Source of the DNA: Eucalyptus grandis
Lineage: Eukaryota > Streptophyta > Magnoliopsida > Myrtales > Myrtaceae
Assembly: GCF_016545825.1 (NCBI RefSeq)
Contig: NC_052619.1
Coordinates: forward strand, 53,494,933-53,558,932
Direction: 5' to 3'
DNA: 64,000 nt
Part shown: positions 31,038-44,459 of the stretch, piece by piece
Position numbering within the stretch: position 1 is the first letter of the stretch
How the letters are laid out: each line of letters starts with the position of its first letter
Made by a program: the position numbers and the translations under genes
Notes under the pieces: generated by a model
Seen by the model: only the letters and a program-made list of their open reading frames with translations
Database searches by the model: none
What the model was told of the DNA's origin: nothing

Positions 31038-34000
31038 TTAACTGAAGTTGCTCTTGGCATCAGAGTTTGAAGGCAGCCTCAATGTAGAAGCAGAAGGATT
31101 CCTAGAAAGCATAAGATTTCCTTTGACATCTTCACCTCCATATTCCTTCATTTGTGCATCCATGACAATTTTGCACAATCCCCATGTCTCAGCCATTAAT
31201 CCCACGCCATAGTAGACCAAATGGTCCGCGATGCTGTTACCAGTTACCAATCGCAGAGATGCACTCTCATCAGTTGTCCACATATATCCCTGGTAACAAA
31301 GGACTGACATTCTCTAGAACAAGCTGGCCTGTCACATGACTATTGCATCCAGCATGACAAATCCACAAACTAATTGCTTGAACAAGTAGCCACAGCTGAA
31401 ACTACCTCATTACCTGCTACATGATGGATCTTCTCCAAAGCTATCACAAACTTTCTCAACTTAATAAACCAGACTACCAAATCCTATATTATACAGCCAT
31501 ACCTACAACAAAGGGAACATTCCAATTACATGTGAACATTGACATAGAAAAGATCATGAGTAGCCACCAGAGAAGCAGGTGGAATCAAATCATTTTTCGC
31601 ATTATCACACATCAAAATGTTTATCTGAGGCTGTCTTTCAGCTAGTCGCCAATAATCATAAGCACTAGTAGACAAACAATAATTAAATTGTGTATAATTG
31701 CACGAAGCTTCAGAATAGGTTAAGACTAGGTTATCAGCCATCAGGAAGGGGACAGAGTATATAGCAAACATTATCACACGTCTTGAACTTTAGAATCAGT
31801 ACGAAAAAACTCATGATGGCTCTTGCAGGAATGAGAGTTATTCAAATATTTCTGAAAAGTCATGTGCACAACGAACTACCCTGCTTTGCTACAAAGATGA
31901 AAAACAAAACAGTTATTCTTTATAAGCTGAAAAAAGAGAGTACATACATTGTCAGAATAAATGAGACTTGTTAGATAGGTTGGAAGAAATGCAAAGCAAA
32001 TGTCAAAGTCAATCAGCGACAACTCTCTAGGGAAGTGATAGTAAGTCTTCTGTGGGAACCGAGAATAGTACGGAGGCAAATGAGGCACAATATCATGTCC
32101 ATTAGTAATACATATTGTATTTGGCACGCGGTCACTGTAGTAAGATGCAAACACTGCATTGCCAATACGAGGTTGTCCAAATGTTAAAACCTAAACATCC
32201 CGTGCTTCATGTGACCTGGAAATGAAGTGTCCCCAGTTATACAAGTAGATCAGGCAAATACTGGTCTGGAAAAAGCCAGCTTCAGCACACATAATTAGAC
32301 AGCCAAATAACTTGAATGTCCAAATAACTTGAATGTTAATACATCAATGGCACCGTCAGGATGGGCAGAAAAAAACAGTGCATAAAAAACCATTTATCAC
32401 ATTTCACATACAATGGGGAACAATAGAGCAGCCCTTTCTCTCCATGAGGTTTGAAGGTCTAGCGTTGCTCTGTCAAGTTCCAATCGACAATTTTCCCAAC
32501 ACCAAACTCCACACCCACAATAAAACCAACCCCACCCTCAGCTTCAAGGAAAGATGTTAACAAAATGGAATAGTGGGATTGGGGTGAATTCACGATCGAG
32601 GTGCATTTACATGCTGCCACGAGAAGCAATTGGATGCTGGTGGCGTGAGCCACATCCTGCTAATGGCATAAACGAAAAATTCCAGGTTCATGGTGAAAAT
32701 GCCCCTTGAACTCCAAAACTTACAGTCATAAATAGCAAAGGAGAAACTAAACAAAAAAAAAAGGGAAGGGCCACAACGCATGGGCATGATGTCACAATTG
32801 AATATAGAACAATTTTCAGCAAGAAACCAGAAAGCAAAAGTAAAATTTTAAAATCATTTGTGTTACGACAAAATGTTATGCTTGCCACTAGTACTTCGAG
32901 AAAAGGTATAGTCTAAAGTTTATGCAACCTATGATTCTATCATAGGCCACATGAATGTTTGACTCTAAAAAAAATCACCACTTGTCATGGAGAGAGAACA
33001 ATGGGACATGACCTTGGGATGGGTACCATTTCTGGCACCAGTTCCACAACGGGTGCCTAGAAAAGTAGGCTGGGCCACTCTATTTAACAAAGCGGAGATA
33101 AAAAGCATGATTTGGACATCTTAGAATTGGCTCCAGCCCACTAGTCTAACTGAAGAGGAGCTGCTTCATTTGACTAGAGAGAGACAGTCAGCACCAGCGC
33201 ACGAAACACAAACTTGGGAATCGATATATAATCTATCTTAAAATGCATTAGCTCTTTAAGATTACATGACATAAAATTTGAGCTTTAAGTGCCTAAAAAG
33301 GTTATGCGTCCAGACCATAAACATATCAACAATCCCATAAAGTTTCCAGCAAGTGAACTTTGTAAGGAATAGTTGGATGTCCTTACCCACCACATTTAAG
33401 TAATCAACCAACTCAAAGCTCCAAATCTTAACATGCATGACTCAATTCACATAACTAGATACTTCGACAATTGGTGATTCGCGTAAAGACTGTGCACCCC
33501 ATTCTGCTTGTGTTTTGTCTATGTGTTGATCTAACAAAAACATAAGAAAACAAGATGCTATGTATGATGAATTGTAAATACAAATATGAGAGCCATAGAA
33601 TGTTCAAGATCCATGCAAAGAGTCTAGACACTTCAAGGTAGAGTTGGCAGAGAATTCCAGATAACTCCTAACAGACCAAAACTGAATAGTTGAAAGAACA
33701 CAATAGAAAAGAAACAAATAAAATTCACAAGTCCCAGGCATAACAGTTTTTCAATTTATCTTACCACAAAATCGAGTCCACAAAAAGATGCCATAGCCCT
33801 TCCCATAGAATGTCCTGTCACCACGACGTTGATGTCTCCACATAAATCCTTGGCTCTTGTAACAGCATCCAAAATACCAGGTCGAATTGTCGTATTGTGA
33901 TAAGCAAAATAAAATCCATGATGAACCTAAGCAACAATCAATAGAGTAAGACCGTAACTCAATCCCAATCAGAAGTATCCACAGGTTGCGAGAGGCTCAT

Positions 34001-35892
34001 CATCTTTAGAACTCACCATGGCACCAGGCATGCCAGGGTAATTTATTTATGTCAAGATGTTTCCAGTAGAGATCTTCGACCCAATTTTGTATGCTGTAGA
34101 CATAAATAGAAGCAATCACTAACTGAAAAGCTCAAATGATAAAGAGACGTGACAGAATTTTCACAGAACGAAATTAGTGAAGTATGTGATCTCCTCATGA
34201 CTCCATCTGAAATTACAAGAAAGTAACTTCCGTGTCTTGGTGGAAATGATTCACCCTTTTTCTGTTTGTATGGACAGCAGTCCCATGTGCCTTGTATACA
34301 CATTCACTGAGGGTGCTCTTCTTAGCTTAAATTTTCATCAAATCCTTTGCATGTCAATTGTAAGGGGAGGAGTTGCAAAAGTTAACATTCATACCCATGT
34401 TCTTGGGTACCTCTGAAAGCTATGACCATAGCATTAAGGTCCTTGGCCACCCCAACATATGCCTATACATATAAAATAGTTTAGAAATAGAGACAAACAA
34501 ATATATGCAATTCAAACATAGAGGCATCACAAGCATCCAATTGATAGGCCACCGTAAAACGATTTATATACCTGTAAGCAGTGCTGAACGTCAACTATCA
34601 GTTCAATGACTTCGAATCCCTGCTTTCATATCAAAAAGGCATTAATAAACAGTTCAGAAGCTCATAAGACAAGGTAGCATATGCCCACAAAATCTCATCT
34701 TAAAAAATTGGGTATTTAGTACTAAAGATCCATTCTTCACGCAACCTTAGCATAAAAAGTAGTCAAATTACCTTGGTCTTTCCATCACATCTAGGACATG
34801 TCCAACTAAAAAGTTCTGTCCAATCTGACATGTAAACCTGCAATAAAAAGCTTTGCATTAATTTACAATTTTTTTGTATTGAAATGGCGAAACTTGATGC
34901 GTAACAAGAAGCTCTAGGCAAATGCGAATTTTTCATTTTTTTAGAGAACACTTATGGCTGATGCATACTCCACCAATATCGTGGCTAGAGTGTGATTGTA
35001 AATAGCTTTATGAGCCCTGGACCTCACTTTAGGCTCTGCATTTACCAGTAGATAAAATTTTGGATTGAAATGCGGTCACACTCATTCAATCACAAGTGAT
35101 GAATCAAGTTTCTTATGACTCTAAAAAGCTATTATGACAAATCAAGTGAGGGGAACACTTTAAGGAAACATCAACTCGAAACAACATTCAGTATGTCTTT
35201 GAAGTCCTTCTTCATGAACTGAAGAAGTATTTACAAAATCCAATGCAATCAAGGGGGAATACGTAAACAACATAACGCACCGCTTTCCCACAAAACTACT
35301 CCACAAAAACCTACAGGCTACAGTCCATAACTCGAGTGAACAAAAGCTGAACAGCCAATGTTTGATCACTCTTAAGATGCTCAACATATTTTTTCCCCAA
35401 AGTAGAAAGAAGAGTAAGATTTGCATCAAACAAATATAAGGAAATTCCATCAATCTGACCCTATTCCAGGCGTGGCGTTGATCCAACTTGGTAATCTAAG
35501 GGCTTAACAGAACCAACCAAATACAACTCAACGCCCGTCCTTCATATGCTTTGAAAATACCCAATTGTACACCAGAGGGATCATATAGCTATAGTTTTGC
35601 CCCATTCAATCAGGTACTCCAGCTCCACGACACAGTCAACGATTTCCCCCAACCCTGAAAAGCCTAATCCCCTAAATTCACAATACAAATCTCACTGTCC
35701 GTGCTCAAAAACCGACGTACTCAATCCTAGCGCCTTTCTATTCGCGCCTTCTCCCAATCAAAACTCCCCATCGGAGAATCAGAGCAGTTGACTGATGCAC
35801 GAACGCGAACTGCAATTACCTCTCGCCCCGCTTGCGGCAACCAAGCACGTCAGAACAACCATCGCCCTCAACCCCGACCCGCTCCGCTCCAT
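31038..35892 (-). pseudogene. Class 3 lipase (alpha/beta hydrolase), multi-exon, probably disrupted
   Basis: Exons on the minus strand: 35892-35820 (signal-peptide-like, MERSGSGLRAMVVLTCLVAA), 35035-34956 (YNHTLATILVEYASA), 34837-34772 (VYMSDWTELFSWTCPRCDGK), 34619-34572, 34462-34395 (MVIAFRGTQEHG), 34093-34017, 33926-33765 (nucleophile elbow VVVTGHSMGRAMASF), 32190 to about 32020 (LTFGQPRIGN, NGHDIVPHLPPYYSRFPQKT with the likely Asp) and 31289-31038 (GNSIADHLVYYG with the likely His). This matches plant secreted or ER triacylglycerol lipases of the Lipase_3 family. Oddities: the exon 2 donor reads AT at 34955-34954, exon 6 carries an extra AAAT that shifts frame, GHSMGG reads GHSMGR, and two short middle exons expected from the family were not found. 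I take it as a recent pseudogene; an assembly error is possible. Confidence 0.8.
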
Positions 35893-36630
35893 ATCCTGCA
35901 ACAGAAAACGGATCCAACAGCGTCGTCGAGAAAAGGACCAAAAAAAAAGCACGAAATCACGCCAAAAAAAAAAACTCCAATCTCCGCACCTTTCATGTAC
36001 GCAAACAATCACGCGCTATCAAAACGGCGCGAATGGACTTTTATTATGGTGATTGAGAGCCGCAGCAACGTATCATTCCTGATTTGCCCTTGCTTTCTTC
36101 CTCCGTCGGCGGGCATATTCCGTGTCGCGTTCGGTGATTTCGTCGCTTGCACGAGGGCAACGAAGGAAGTTCATCTGAAATCGGGGACCGTTGAGAATCA
36201 CCGGGTGGCGATTTCTTCTGTTTTCTTCTGCTTTTGGACAAAATTTGGGGTTTTTGTCTCCCCCTTTTTGGAGCTTCCCTTGGGTTTCTCCACGTCAGCA
36301 CTTTGACTCGCGGCTTGGCTCAAACTAGAATTCCAAATGAATAAATAAAAAAAGCTAAAATTAATGCTAATATTCGTGGAGGTATATGGAAATGCAAGTA
36401 CTACTTCGGACTAATGTTTTAGAATTCAAGCTCGAATCGATCTAATAACTTGACTCATTCGAATTTGAAAAGAATGTTAGTATGTTTGAGTGATTGGCGA
36501 GTCGAGCTTCATTGCAAATCGTGGAACCTACTTCTCTTGATTTAAGGGAGAGCTGTGGAAGGCGACTTGCTGTATGTATTGATTCTCGATGCTCTCGCTG
36601 TTTTTATTGAGTTGGATACAGTAGTTATTA
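35893..36630 (-). promoter_or_regulatory. Upstream region of the lipase gene
   Basis: The sequence 5' of the lipase start is GC-moderate, with A runs at 35940-35976. Open frames here are short and unlike known proteins. No TATA box was singled out with confidence. Confidence 0.35.
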
Positions 36631-37130
36631 TTTGGGTTAATACCATAAAAAACTCCAAATTGACACATATTTGACAAATTTACCATAAATTAATTTTTTG
36701 ATTACTAAAAATTTATATCGATGCACATGTGACAAATTTACTCATTATTAGTCAGTGTTAAAATTTATTATTAAATTGTTGAGTTAGATAACGTGTACTG
36801 CTAACGGATATACTAGTTTAAAATTTTACATTTCATTAGTTTACATTAAACTGTTAAATTGCCAAGTTTAATGACAGTTGACATATGTACAAATTTAAGG
36901 TTGTACCTTCCATTTATCATAGTTATCATGGTATTTATCCAATTAAACAAAAATTAACGAAAAATAAATTTGTCATAAATGTACCATATTAAAGTTTTTT
37001 GTAGTAAGTTCATCAAGTGTATATCAGTTTGGGATTTTTTTATGGTTAAAATATTAATTTAGGGTAAATTTATCACGAATGCATTAATTTTGAATTTTTC
37101 GTGATATTAACTCTTTTTATTTTCGTGATA
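36631..37130. mobile_element. AT-rich TIR element (MITE-like)
   Basis: The left arm GTTAATACCATAAAAAACTCC and the reverse complement of the right arm GTTAATATCACGAAAAATTC both lead into GACAAATTTACC/GATAAATTTACC and TAAATTAAT. Related text occurs at 40082-40290 (ACCACGAAAAATCTCAAACT, GATAAATTTACC). No coding capacity; target duplication unresolved. Confidence 0.5.
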
Positions 37131-38424
37131 TTAACGTGACCACATTTAGAATTGATAACTGCCTTAAAAATTATAGCGTTATCGTCTTATAGCTACTCAA
37201 TGGAATGTATGAGTCGTACAAATATCGTGATTAAATGTTTTACATATAAAAAGAACATGAAGTACAATGAGTTTCTAATCTTGAACAAAAAGGTTGCAAG
37301 TGTACATTTTAAGAGGACAAAGATTGCAAATGAATTTTTATTTTTTATTTTGCATTTAGCTCACACTAATAATATAAATAAGAACATTAATACAAGGTGC
37401 ATGCCATATTCGGTGGCTCTCACAAATTTATATTGATAGTGGAATATTTATAAAACTACAAGTGAAATCAATACATAATAACATTGACAACAACACGTGA
37501 TACAATATGATACAACATGCCGACACGTCATTTCTCAAAAAATAAAGAATTCCAACATGTCGAGACATGTTGTATATTATATTCATATTTTATATATAAA
37601 TAATAAATTATTATTTTCATGATTAATTCAATCAAATTAATCTGATTCAAATTCACAAATAAATAAGTAAATAAATAATCCTATAATAAATTTACACTAA
37701 AAACATTAATCCATAATTTATTAATATCCTTCATTGTTTCAATTTGACAAATTCAACTTCATTTCAATAAAAAGAAAAAACAAGTAATTCACATTATAGA
37801 CTTGCGTGTTAGACGTGTCGAAAAAAAAAAGAAAAACTTAAAGGTAAATTGTGTATCATGAAAATGAAAGTCAAAAGAAAAGATAAGAAAATATTAGGTT
37901 TTTCTTCTTTCTTAATTTGTTATTTTTATTATTGATTGTTATTTTTTTTTTCACATATATATTTTGATAATTCATTTATTGAAATTTTTAAAATTGATCT
38001 CGTATGTTGGAATTGTGTTCGGAAACTCGTATGCCGAAATTCCAACTCTAGTACCAAAAATGTCGAAAAAATTGGTTAGAAGTTGGATTTTCCAACACGT
38101 ATTGACCAAATATTTTAGAATGTTAGACACGTATTGAAGCATCGACACGACACAAAAACTCCCAGAGAGTGTCAATGCTTCCTAGCAGAAAAACAATAGG
38201 TGAGAGTTAAGAAAAATTATCATGAAGAGCAAAATAATCAATTTCATAGACACCCAATCTTTTCCTTTATATGTAGTAGAGATAAATTAATTGGTGTGAC
38301 TTAGGTCAAACTTTACAAGCACAAAACTGATTAATACACTGCTCATTTTTTGTTGCTAGGCCTATACACAACTAGTTTGCTTAATAAAAAGAAGACATGA
38401 ACACGAAAAAATAGCAAATCCACC
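37131..38424. other. AT-rich intergenic sequence
   Basis: Nothing I can name. A short open frame at 37152-37436 looks random in composition. Words like ACATGTCGAGACATGTTG (37554) form a small palindrome. Confidence 0.4.
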
Positions 38425-38640
38425 CCCGAACATGTTAGCTCAACGATAAAGAGGCCGCATGGTCCTTCGCGAGTTCATAAATTCAAGTCATATCAAGAAC
38501 GAATTTCCGACTAGTTAGAATCCTGAGCATTTACAATTTCCTTCCAAACTTATAGCGTGTTGATAGAATTTATAATGATGGACTCATACACGTATTAATA
38601 AACATATTAGTTGTGTTTCAAATTAAATGCACTATAATGA
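38425..38640 (+). mobile_element. Possible tRNA-derived SINE
   Basis: TTAGCTCAACGATAAAGAG resembles a tRNA A box with D-loop. About 45 bp on, GAGTTCATAAATTCAAGTC resembles a decayed B box. Between them GGCCGCATGGTCC is typical of plant SINE heads I remember. The 3' end and target duplications are not clear. Confidence 0.4.
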
Positions 38641-39159
38641 TTGAGGAATCTTATGGTGATATCAAGAGTGAATGGCCATAGTAATCATATTTTCATACTA
38701 TTTTTTTTGGACAAGATATTTTCATACTTCTTTATTTATCAGAAAAATTTCGCAACCCATCACGGCGTGGGCGGCAAGGCCAGGCTGGACCACCCCCCCC
38801 TATCCTCGAGCCGCGGGTCCATCTCGCGCGCTGGCCAGCGCCGGCTTTAGTTCCCGTGGCGGGAAACGAAATTACATTTCTCCCCACCCCCCTCCTGACT
38901 GGCGGGAAATTTTCGCACCCAGTCGTACATAACGAAACCGAATAATGGAAAAAAAGAAGAAGAAGCCGGAATTAAAAAAACCCAATCGATAATTGAAAGT
39001 CATAATAAAAGCGAAGGGACTATTTAAAACAAAATTACGAAAAAGCGCAAACCCTCCTCCCCATCCCTCGCTTCCTCCATTTTTGGACACCGACTCCGAT
39101 CGAACGACCCGCTCCCCGCCTCCGCCCCCTTTTAATTCCGATCGTCGCTTCGGATTCCG

Positions 39160-39495
39160 ATTCGGCCTCTCTCTCTCTCTCTAGAACGAGCAGCGACGAA
39201 CTCATCGATCGACCGATCTCGCCAATCTCCGCCGTGAGCAGGTCTTCGGCACCGATCGCGATGGCGAGGCCCTCGAAGCAGCAGGCGTTGTCGGCCTGTC
39301 GGACGGGTCCGAGGAGGAGCAGCCGCGGCTCGACGAGTCCGTCAACGAGGAGGACGAGGAGGAGCTCGACGCCGTCGCCCGCTCCGCCAGCTCCGCCGAC
39401 GAGGATGACGCCGCCCCCGCCGCCGCCGACGACGCCGACTAGAATGGTGAGGCCGAGGAGGAGGAGGAGGACAATGAGGTTCGGTTGCTCGGCTG
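39160..39495 (+). pseudogene. Orphan 5' UTR and first exon, ISWI/CHR11-like chromatin remodeller
   Basis: After a CT-rich leader (CTCTCTCTCTCTCT ending 39181) an ATG at 39261 gives MARPSKQQALSA. One base-shift later the frame reads LSDGSEEEQPRLDESVNEED, EEELDAVARSASSADEDD, a TAG stop, then NGEAEEEEEDNE and a donor-like GAG|GTTCGG near 39480. The start MARPS plus the acidic EEDEEELDAVAR stretch is how plant ISWI ATPases (CHR11/CHR17) begin, as I remember them. Nothing of the ATPase follows; at 39558 the DNA switches to repeat R1. The frameshift and stop show it is non-functional. Confidence 0.6.
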
Positions 39496-39557
39496 CGTCT
39501 CTCTCTTTTTTTTTACTGGATTAGTTGGGAATTTCGGCGCCGGATCATTTCATCGCA

Positions 39558-40080
39558 CGATTTCCTCCGATCATATACTCTCATATGAATCGCACACTTC
39601 CTCCGATCATATACTCTCATATGAAATTCAAAAATCAAATAAAAACAAACTCTAAGGATGTCTTTATCTTGCTGAGAATTTTTTTGTCGCAGGAAAATGC
39701 TTTTAGGAAAATTCAATTTCAAAGAAAGGGAATTCGAAAAATTTGATTATGGTGAAAACAAGTTGAAAAAAACTGATTTCATCGTAATTGGTAATAAGTG
39801 AATTCACTAAATCCGGCTTGTATCATTAAAAAGTAACATGGAATGACTAATAGACTAGAATCTCCGTTTATTTTATAATCCATCGAAATAACAACGATTA
39901 CAAAGAAATTAAGATAGAAATTAAGAAATCATATTTGTAAAATATTAGATATCATCGTGCCTTGGGAATGTAGAAAAATTGAGCATTAATAAAGTATATT
40001 CTTCTCACTTCAAAGCATAGAAGGAAATAAGGGTAATGATTCCTTCTTGCCAAGTTGTTTTTCTCTAAGCTTATTGTTTT
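39558..40080. repeat. Repeat R1, copy 2
   Basis: It matches 17005-17480 and 46090-46560. Its first 35 bp (TTTCCTCCGATCATATACTC onward) are doubled at 39560-39620. It adjoins the ISWI-like exon on the left and a MITE fragment on the right. Confidence 0.65.
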
Positions 40081-40081
40081 T

Positions 40082-40290
40082 AGGGTTCATACCACGAAAA
40101 ATCTCAAACTAATATATTCATGATAAATTTACCAAAAATTAATTTTTTGATTACTAGAAACCCTAAACCGATATATATATGATAAATTTATCCTCTATTA
40201 TTTTCCGTTAAATTTGATCAATATTGCGAAAAAGTACAAATTAGTACACATGTGATAAATAGAGGATAAAATCCCAAGCTAATATACTCG
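40082..40290. repeat. Fragment of the 36631-type AT-rich TIR family
   Basis: It shares ACCACGAAAAATCTCAAACT and GATAAATTTACC motifs with 36631-37130, in an inverted, shortened arrangement. Confidence 0.4.
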
Positions 40291-40309
40291 TTAATTGTCA
40301 AAATTTAAT

Positions 40310-40860
40310 GTCTACTTTTGTTGACTTGACTCTGAATGAATTTGCCATTTATTTAGGGACAAAAGTCAATTCTAATCCCAAAATTTGTGCACCGCATAGT
40401 GCAGTGATTTTGTGATTTTTCACATAAAGAAACATAAATAATTGCCAACTTCGGTAGGCTAGAGTGATGCTTCAAGGAATCATCCTTATTGACCAATTTT
40501 TGCACCAAATTGGCCCATGACTCTCTTTGCATATTCAGCCAATCATATGGCTTATAAGTTCAATGACCTACCCAAAAGTCATTTGAAAAGATATTTCATT
40601 TTTATTTCCTTGATATCTCTGTGGCGTAAGAACAAAGGTCTTTGATAGTTAAGGCTTACATCTAATATGAAAAGTCTCTTTTCCTTTAAAAATAGAGGAG
40701 TTAAAGCAATGGGATCCCATCTATTTTCTCTTCTTCCTGCAGCTTCTGAGCTATAATGGAGGATGCTCAATTTTGATTTGAATGGAAGGAATCTGATTTA
40801 AAAAAAAAAAAAAAACCTGTAACGAGACTTTTTGGAGTATTGTTTTACTAAAACGAGACC
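40310..40860. repeat. TNL-upstream segment 'P', copy 1
   Basis: It contains TTGGCCCATGACTCT, AAGTTCAATGACCTACC and GGGATCCCATCT. It matches 47760-48275, 50555-51065 and, in part, 56930-57070. No coding sequence. A 16-A run sits at 40801. Confidence 0.7.
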
Positions 40861-40889
40861 TTCACATGTGTTAGTGACAGGCAAGACCA

Positions 40890-41888
40890 GCTCGAAGAAT
40901 AGGGAGGAAATGAAGAGAGCTGTAATCCAGTCCGTATGCGGCATTTGGCGAGGGCAACCCCGAAATGATGGATTTTCTACCTACGCATCCTGATTGAAAT
41001 TGCCATAGTTTCCCAAACTTCTGCTGTGGTTTTCAGGTTCGGAGAGCATGAAAAACAGACGGGGGTCGTCTTCCCCAAAATAGCCTCGATACTTTTTCCT
41101 TGACTGGGACACGTCCCTGTCCCGAAGGTGAGACTGTAATTATGTATAAGCAAAGCCACAAGTGGGTCTTGGGCCTTGTCATTCTCGTGAATTTGTGGGC
41201 AAGGGTGTGGGCATTTATCACGACACAGTGTTATTAGATAATTCAATGCAAGGAGGAAGACACATTTGACACCGTGCAGTCCGTTTCGGGGTAAAAGCAA
41301 ACTCTACGAAGACATGATCGTTAAAATACTAATTGGCCCTTGACTCTCAGCATAGTATGCCAATCCCGTCTTCTACTTTTAATGACCCACAGAGATCTCC
41401 ATATGTAATTGTAGCTTTTGAAAGTGATTTAGATTTCGCAATATATTATGCTAATTTTGCTGCTATACAGTTCAAATTCTTTTCTTCGAGAGAAGATTAA
41501 GAGAGATCAATGGAGGGGAGGCAATGCTTGGTTTATTCATCATTCAATTGATCGTTATCCAGACCGTGAAAAGCTTATGATATTACACATGCTAACTCTT
41601 TACAAGTGATTTTGGTTGGCTAAAGAATGGTTGATAGAAGTTGATTTTGGCAGAATAGCTTATTTTGGTTTCTATCAAGTAAGTATTGTGAAACTTCATT
41701 TACAAAATCTTCTTATCGTGAAATACGGAATTTTTAGTTATCATGACATTGATCTGGAAACTTAGAAATGCTTGCAAATAAACACCATCCTTTTAAAAAT
41801 ATTTTGATTTTTAAATAGTCTAACTAATCGTGTCATCAATCAATAAAAAAGTTGTTACTATCTAATTCAACTAAATGGAAAGTACAAA
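40890..41888. repeat. TNL-upstream 'A-core', copy 2, left part
   Basis: It aligns with 5830-5933 plus 15822-16612. It lacks the SINE and SIRE-type element found in copy 1 and is itself cut by a solo LTR at 41889. Confidence 0.75.
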
Positions 41889-44459
41889 TGTGACATTCCA
41901 GATTTTCAACCCTGTTTTCTGCTGAATAAATCGAGCATTTCATTGATGCGCCTATAGGGCTATTCTCAAAGTTGATCACTCTTGAGATAACTAGACTACC
42001 TAGGGAAGCCATTAAGGATTTTAAGGCAAATAGATTTCTCGACCGTGTCCATCTTTAGAGATCATTACGACACAGATATAAATCAATTCGAGATCAGAGA
42101 TAGGTTGGTTCGACTGAGATATGTGGCTAATCGTGGGTGACACCACTAAATTGGAAAATTCTCGTCGACCAACACTAGACTGATTTTCTTATTGTTTTGG
42201 TACCATGTGTTCGTATTTGGATCATCGGGATTTTCACGACAATCGAGAGTCGCCAATGAGTCGAGTGGGTTCATAGTGGCTCAAAGAAAATCGACCACGG
42301 GTAATTTGCACTAAAAATTTCTAAAAGTTACCCCAATAACTTAGGTCACACTACAAACGCATCGAATGGAAATTAACTGTGAATTCGAACCCGATTTTAG
42401 AAATTGAAAGTTCTGTGGTGTCACGAGCTATTATAGGAACGTCGACTCAGTCTCCGAAGATTTTTCAGAGATTCCGGGATTTTTTGCGAAAATCCGTTTC
42501 GGACGTTGCGAAAAATTTACGGAAATTCGTATGGGCCAAATTAAAGGAGATTTGGACTTCCATGCCGAGCAAGTGTTGGGGACTTGTAGAAAATTGTTCG
42601 GGGTTTTTCGTCAGCAAAATCGGACCTCAATTTGGGAAATTGTTGATGGAATCGAAGCTCAAAATTCAATGAAATTCGGATCTAGAAGAAGAAAGCAATT
42701 TTTGGCTTTAAATTGGATAAGTTGGTGGATTTATTCGGCAAGAAAGTAATAGAGACCAATGGGATAAGTTTGGATTGCTTCAAGGGGACCAAGCATTGAA
42801 TGAATTGGCTAAAGATTTTAGACTTTTTGTCTCTCCCTCTCTCATCCGACTTCTCAAGCAAGCTGCCGTGACCGACCCCCTCTTCTTTGTCTCTCTCTCT
42901 CTCTCTCACGCAAGACAATCGAAGCTCAGCCACGCATTCTCTTTTCTTTCCCCTGCCTTTTTTCCTTTTCATCTTCCTGCAGCCGAATGCTTCCTCCTTC
43001 CTCTTCGTAACCCCACGCCGGTCAAACCTCAAACTCACAGAAGCATTTTCTTTGACCGAAGCCCCCACCGCCCAAAGAAATCCATCGAACTCCCTTTTTG
43101 CTCGATTTTTTTCAGCTCATTAATGCCGTGGATTTCATTCGCTCGAAGACTCCACCGAGCTGCCACGTTCAGTCAACAAACCAACCGTAACCCCACCTTC
43201 GCTCATCTCTGCACGCGTCTCTCACTACCCCACCGATCTTCACTCCACGCGGCCAGGAATCCAGCTGCCATCTTCGTCCATCTCTTCTTCAACCGAGGCA
43301 AGCAGCTGCTTCCTTGCATCGACACCAGCGAAGTTGCTCCACTCTCGGTTGTCTGGCCGAGTCAACAAAATCAGTAAATTCCCCTTGAAGTTGACTCGAA
43401 GACGCTAGGAGCCGCTGCCACGAAGGTCAGCAACGTTCACCGAAGCGCGTCAGCAGCTGCTTCTTGATCTTCGCTGCTTCGGTTTCTTGCAGTCTTCGGC
43501 CCGCGCGTCTTCATTGCAGCTCCAATCCAACCTGTCTTCAGCCCAGCAGCTTCATTGAGCCCACGCCATTTGAAGCCCAATCAAAGTCAGGCCCACAAGA
43601 AATCAGCCCAACAGTTTCTTTAAAGCAAGATCAGCCCAGTAGTTTGAGGCCCAATTCAGTAGCCCAATCTTGAAGCCCAAGCCTGCGAAGCAAGTCAGCC
43701 CAAGCTCAGGCCCAAGTTCGGTCCAAGCCCAGAAATTTCTGCAGGCTTGTGAGGCTTTTGAGCCCGGCCCGAGTGTCCGCCGACACTGTCAAAAGTTTGG
43801 AATTCGGCCGCCGTCGCGGTGTCCCGGTTTCCGCTTTTAATCAAGTGAGTTTTACTCACTAATACTTTCTTAGTTTGCTAATTATGCTTAAGGGTTGATT
43901 AGATTTAATTAAGTGCAATTAGGTGGTTAGATTAGTTTAGGAGAATTAAATTAGTGATTTAATGATGCATGTTAGGTGGTTAGACTTAGTCATTAGCAAG
44001 TAGAGACATACTTCTATTTATTGAATGCATCTCAGATTTTCCCGACCCGTTTCAGCTCCAATAAGGCATTACGGGCCTAAATTGGATTTTTAGTATTTAA
44101 TTATTAATTTTCATAATTAATTTAATTATTTATTTATTTTCTAGAAATTAGGCAAGGATAGTCGACGACCGGAATTTTATGCTGATTGTCGTGGCGTAGT
44201 CCGTTTATTTAATTGGGCTTTATTTTGTGCTGAATTGAATTATTTGTGAAATTGTGAATTATTCTTTAATTGGATAATCATTGGTTATTAATCGAAAAAT
44301 AACCGGGCATCAGTTGATAATGCCAAAGAGATTTGAGTAGACCACAGAAAATGTGGGAGTTATGGAAATGAAAATATTATATTTTGGCTAAGGCCAACCG
44401 TGTCCCCACACATGACTATTTTATCGAGAATGATAAAATAGGAAATTGATTGAATGATC

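Noticed and set aside
35788..36306. 172-codon plus-strand frame upstream of the lipase
   Set aside because: It is antisense to the lipase first exon and promoter; no family and no splice support.
42775..43377. 200-codon frame inside the solo LTR
   Set aside because: Ser/Leu/Phe-rich composition from CT-rich DNA; it lies in an LTR with no gag-pol similarity.
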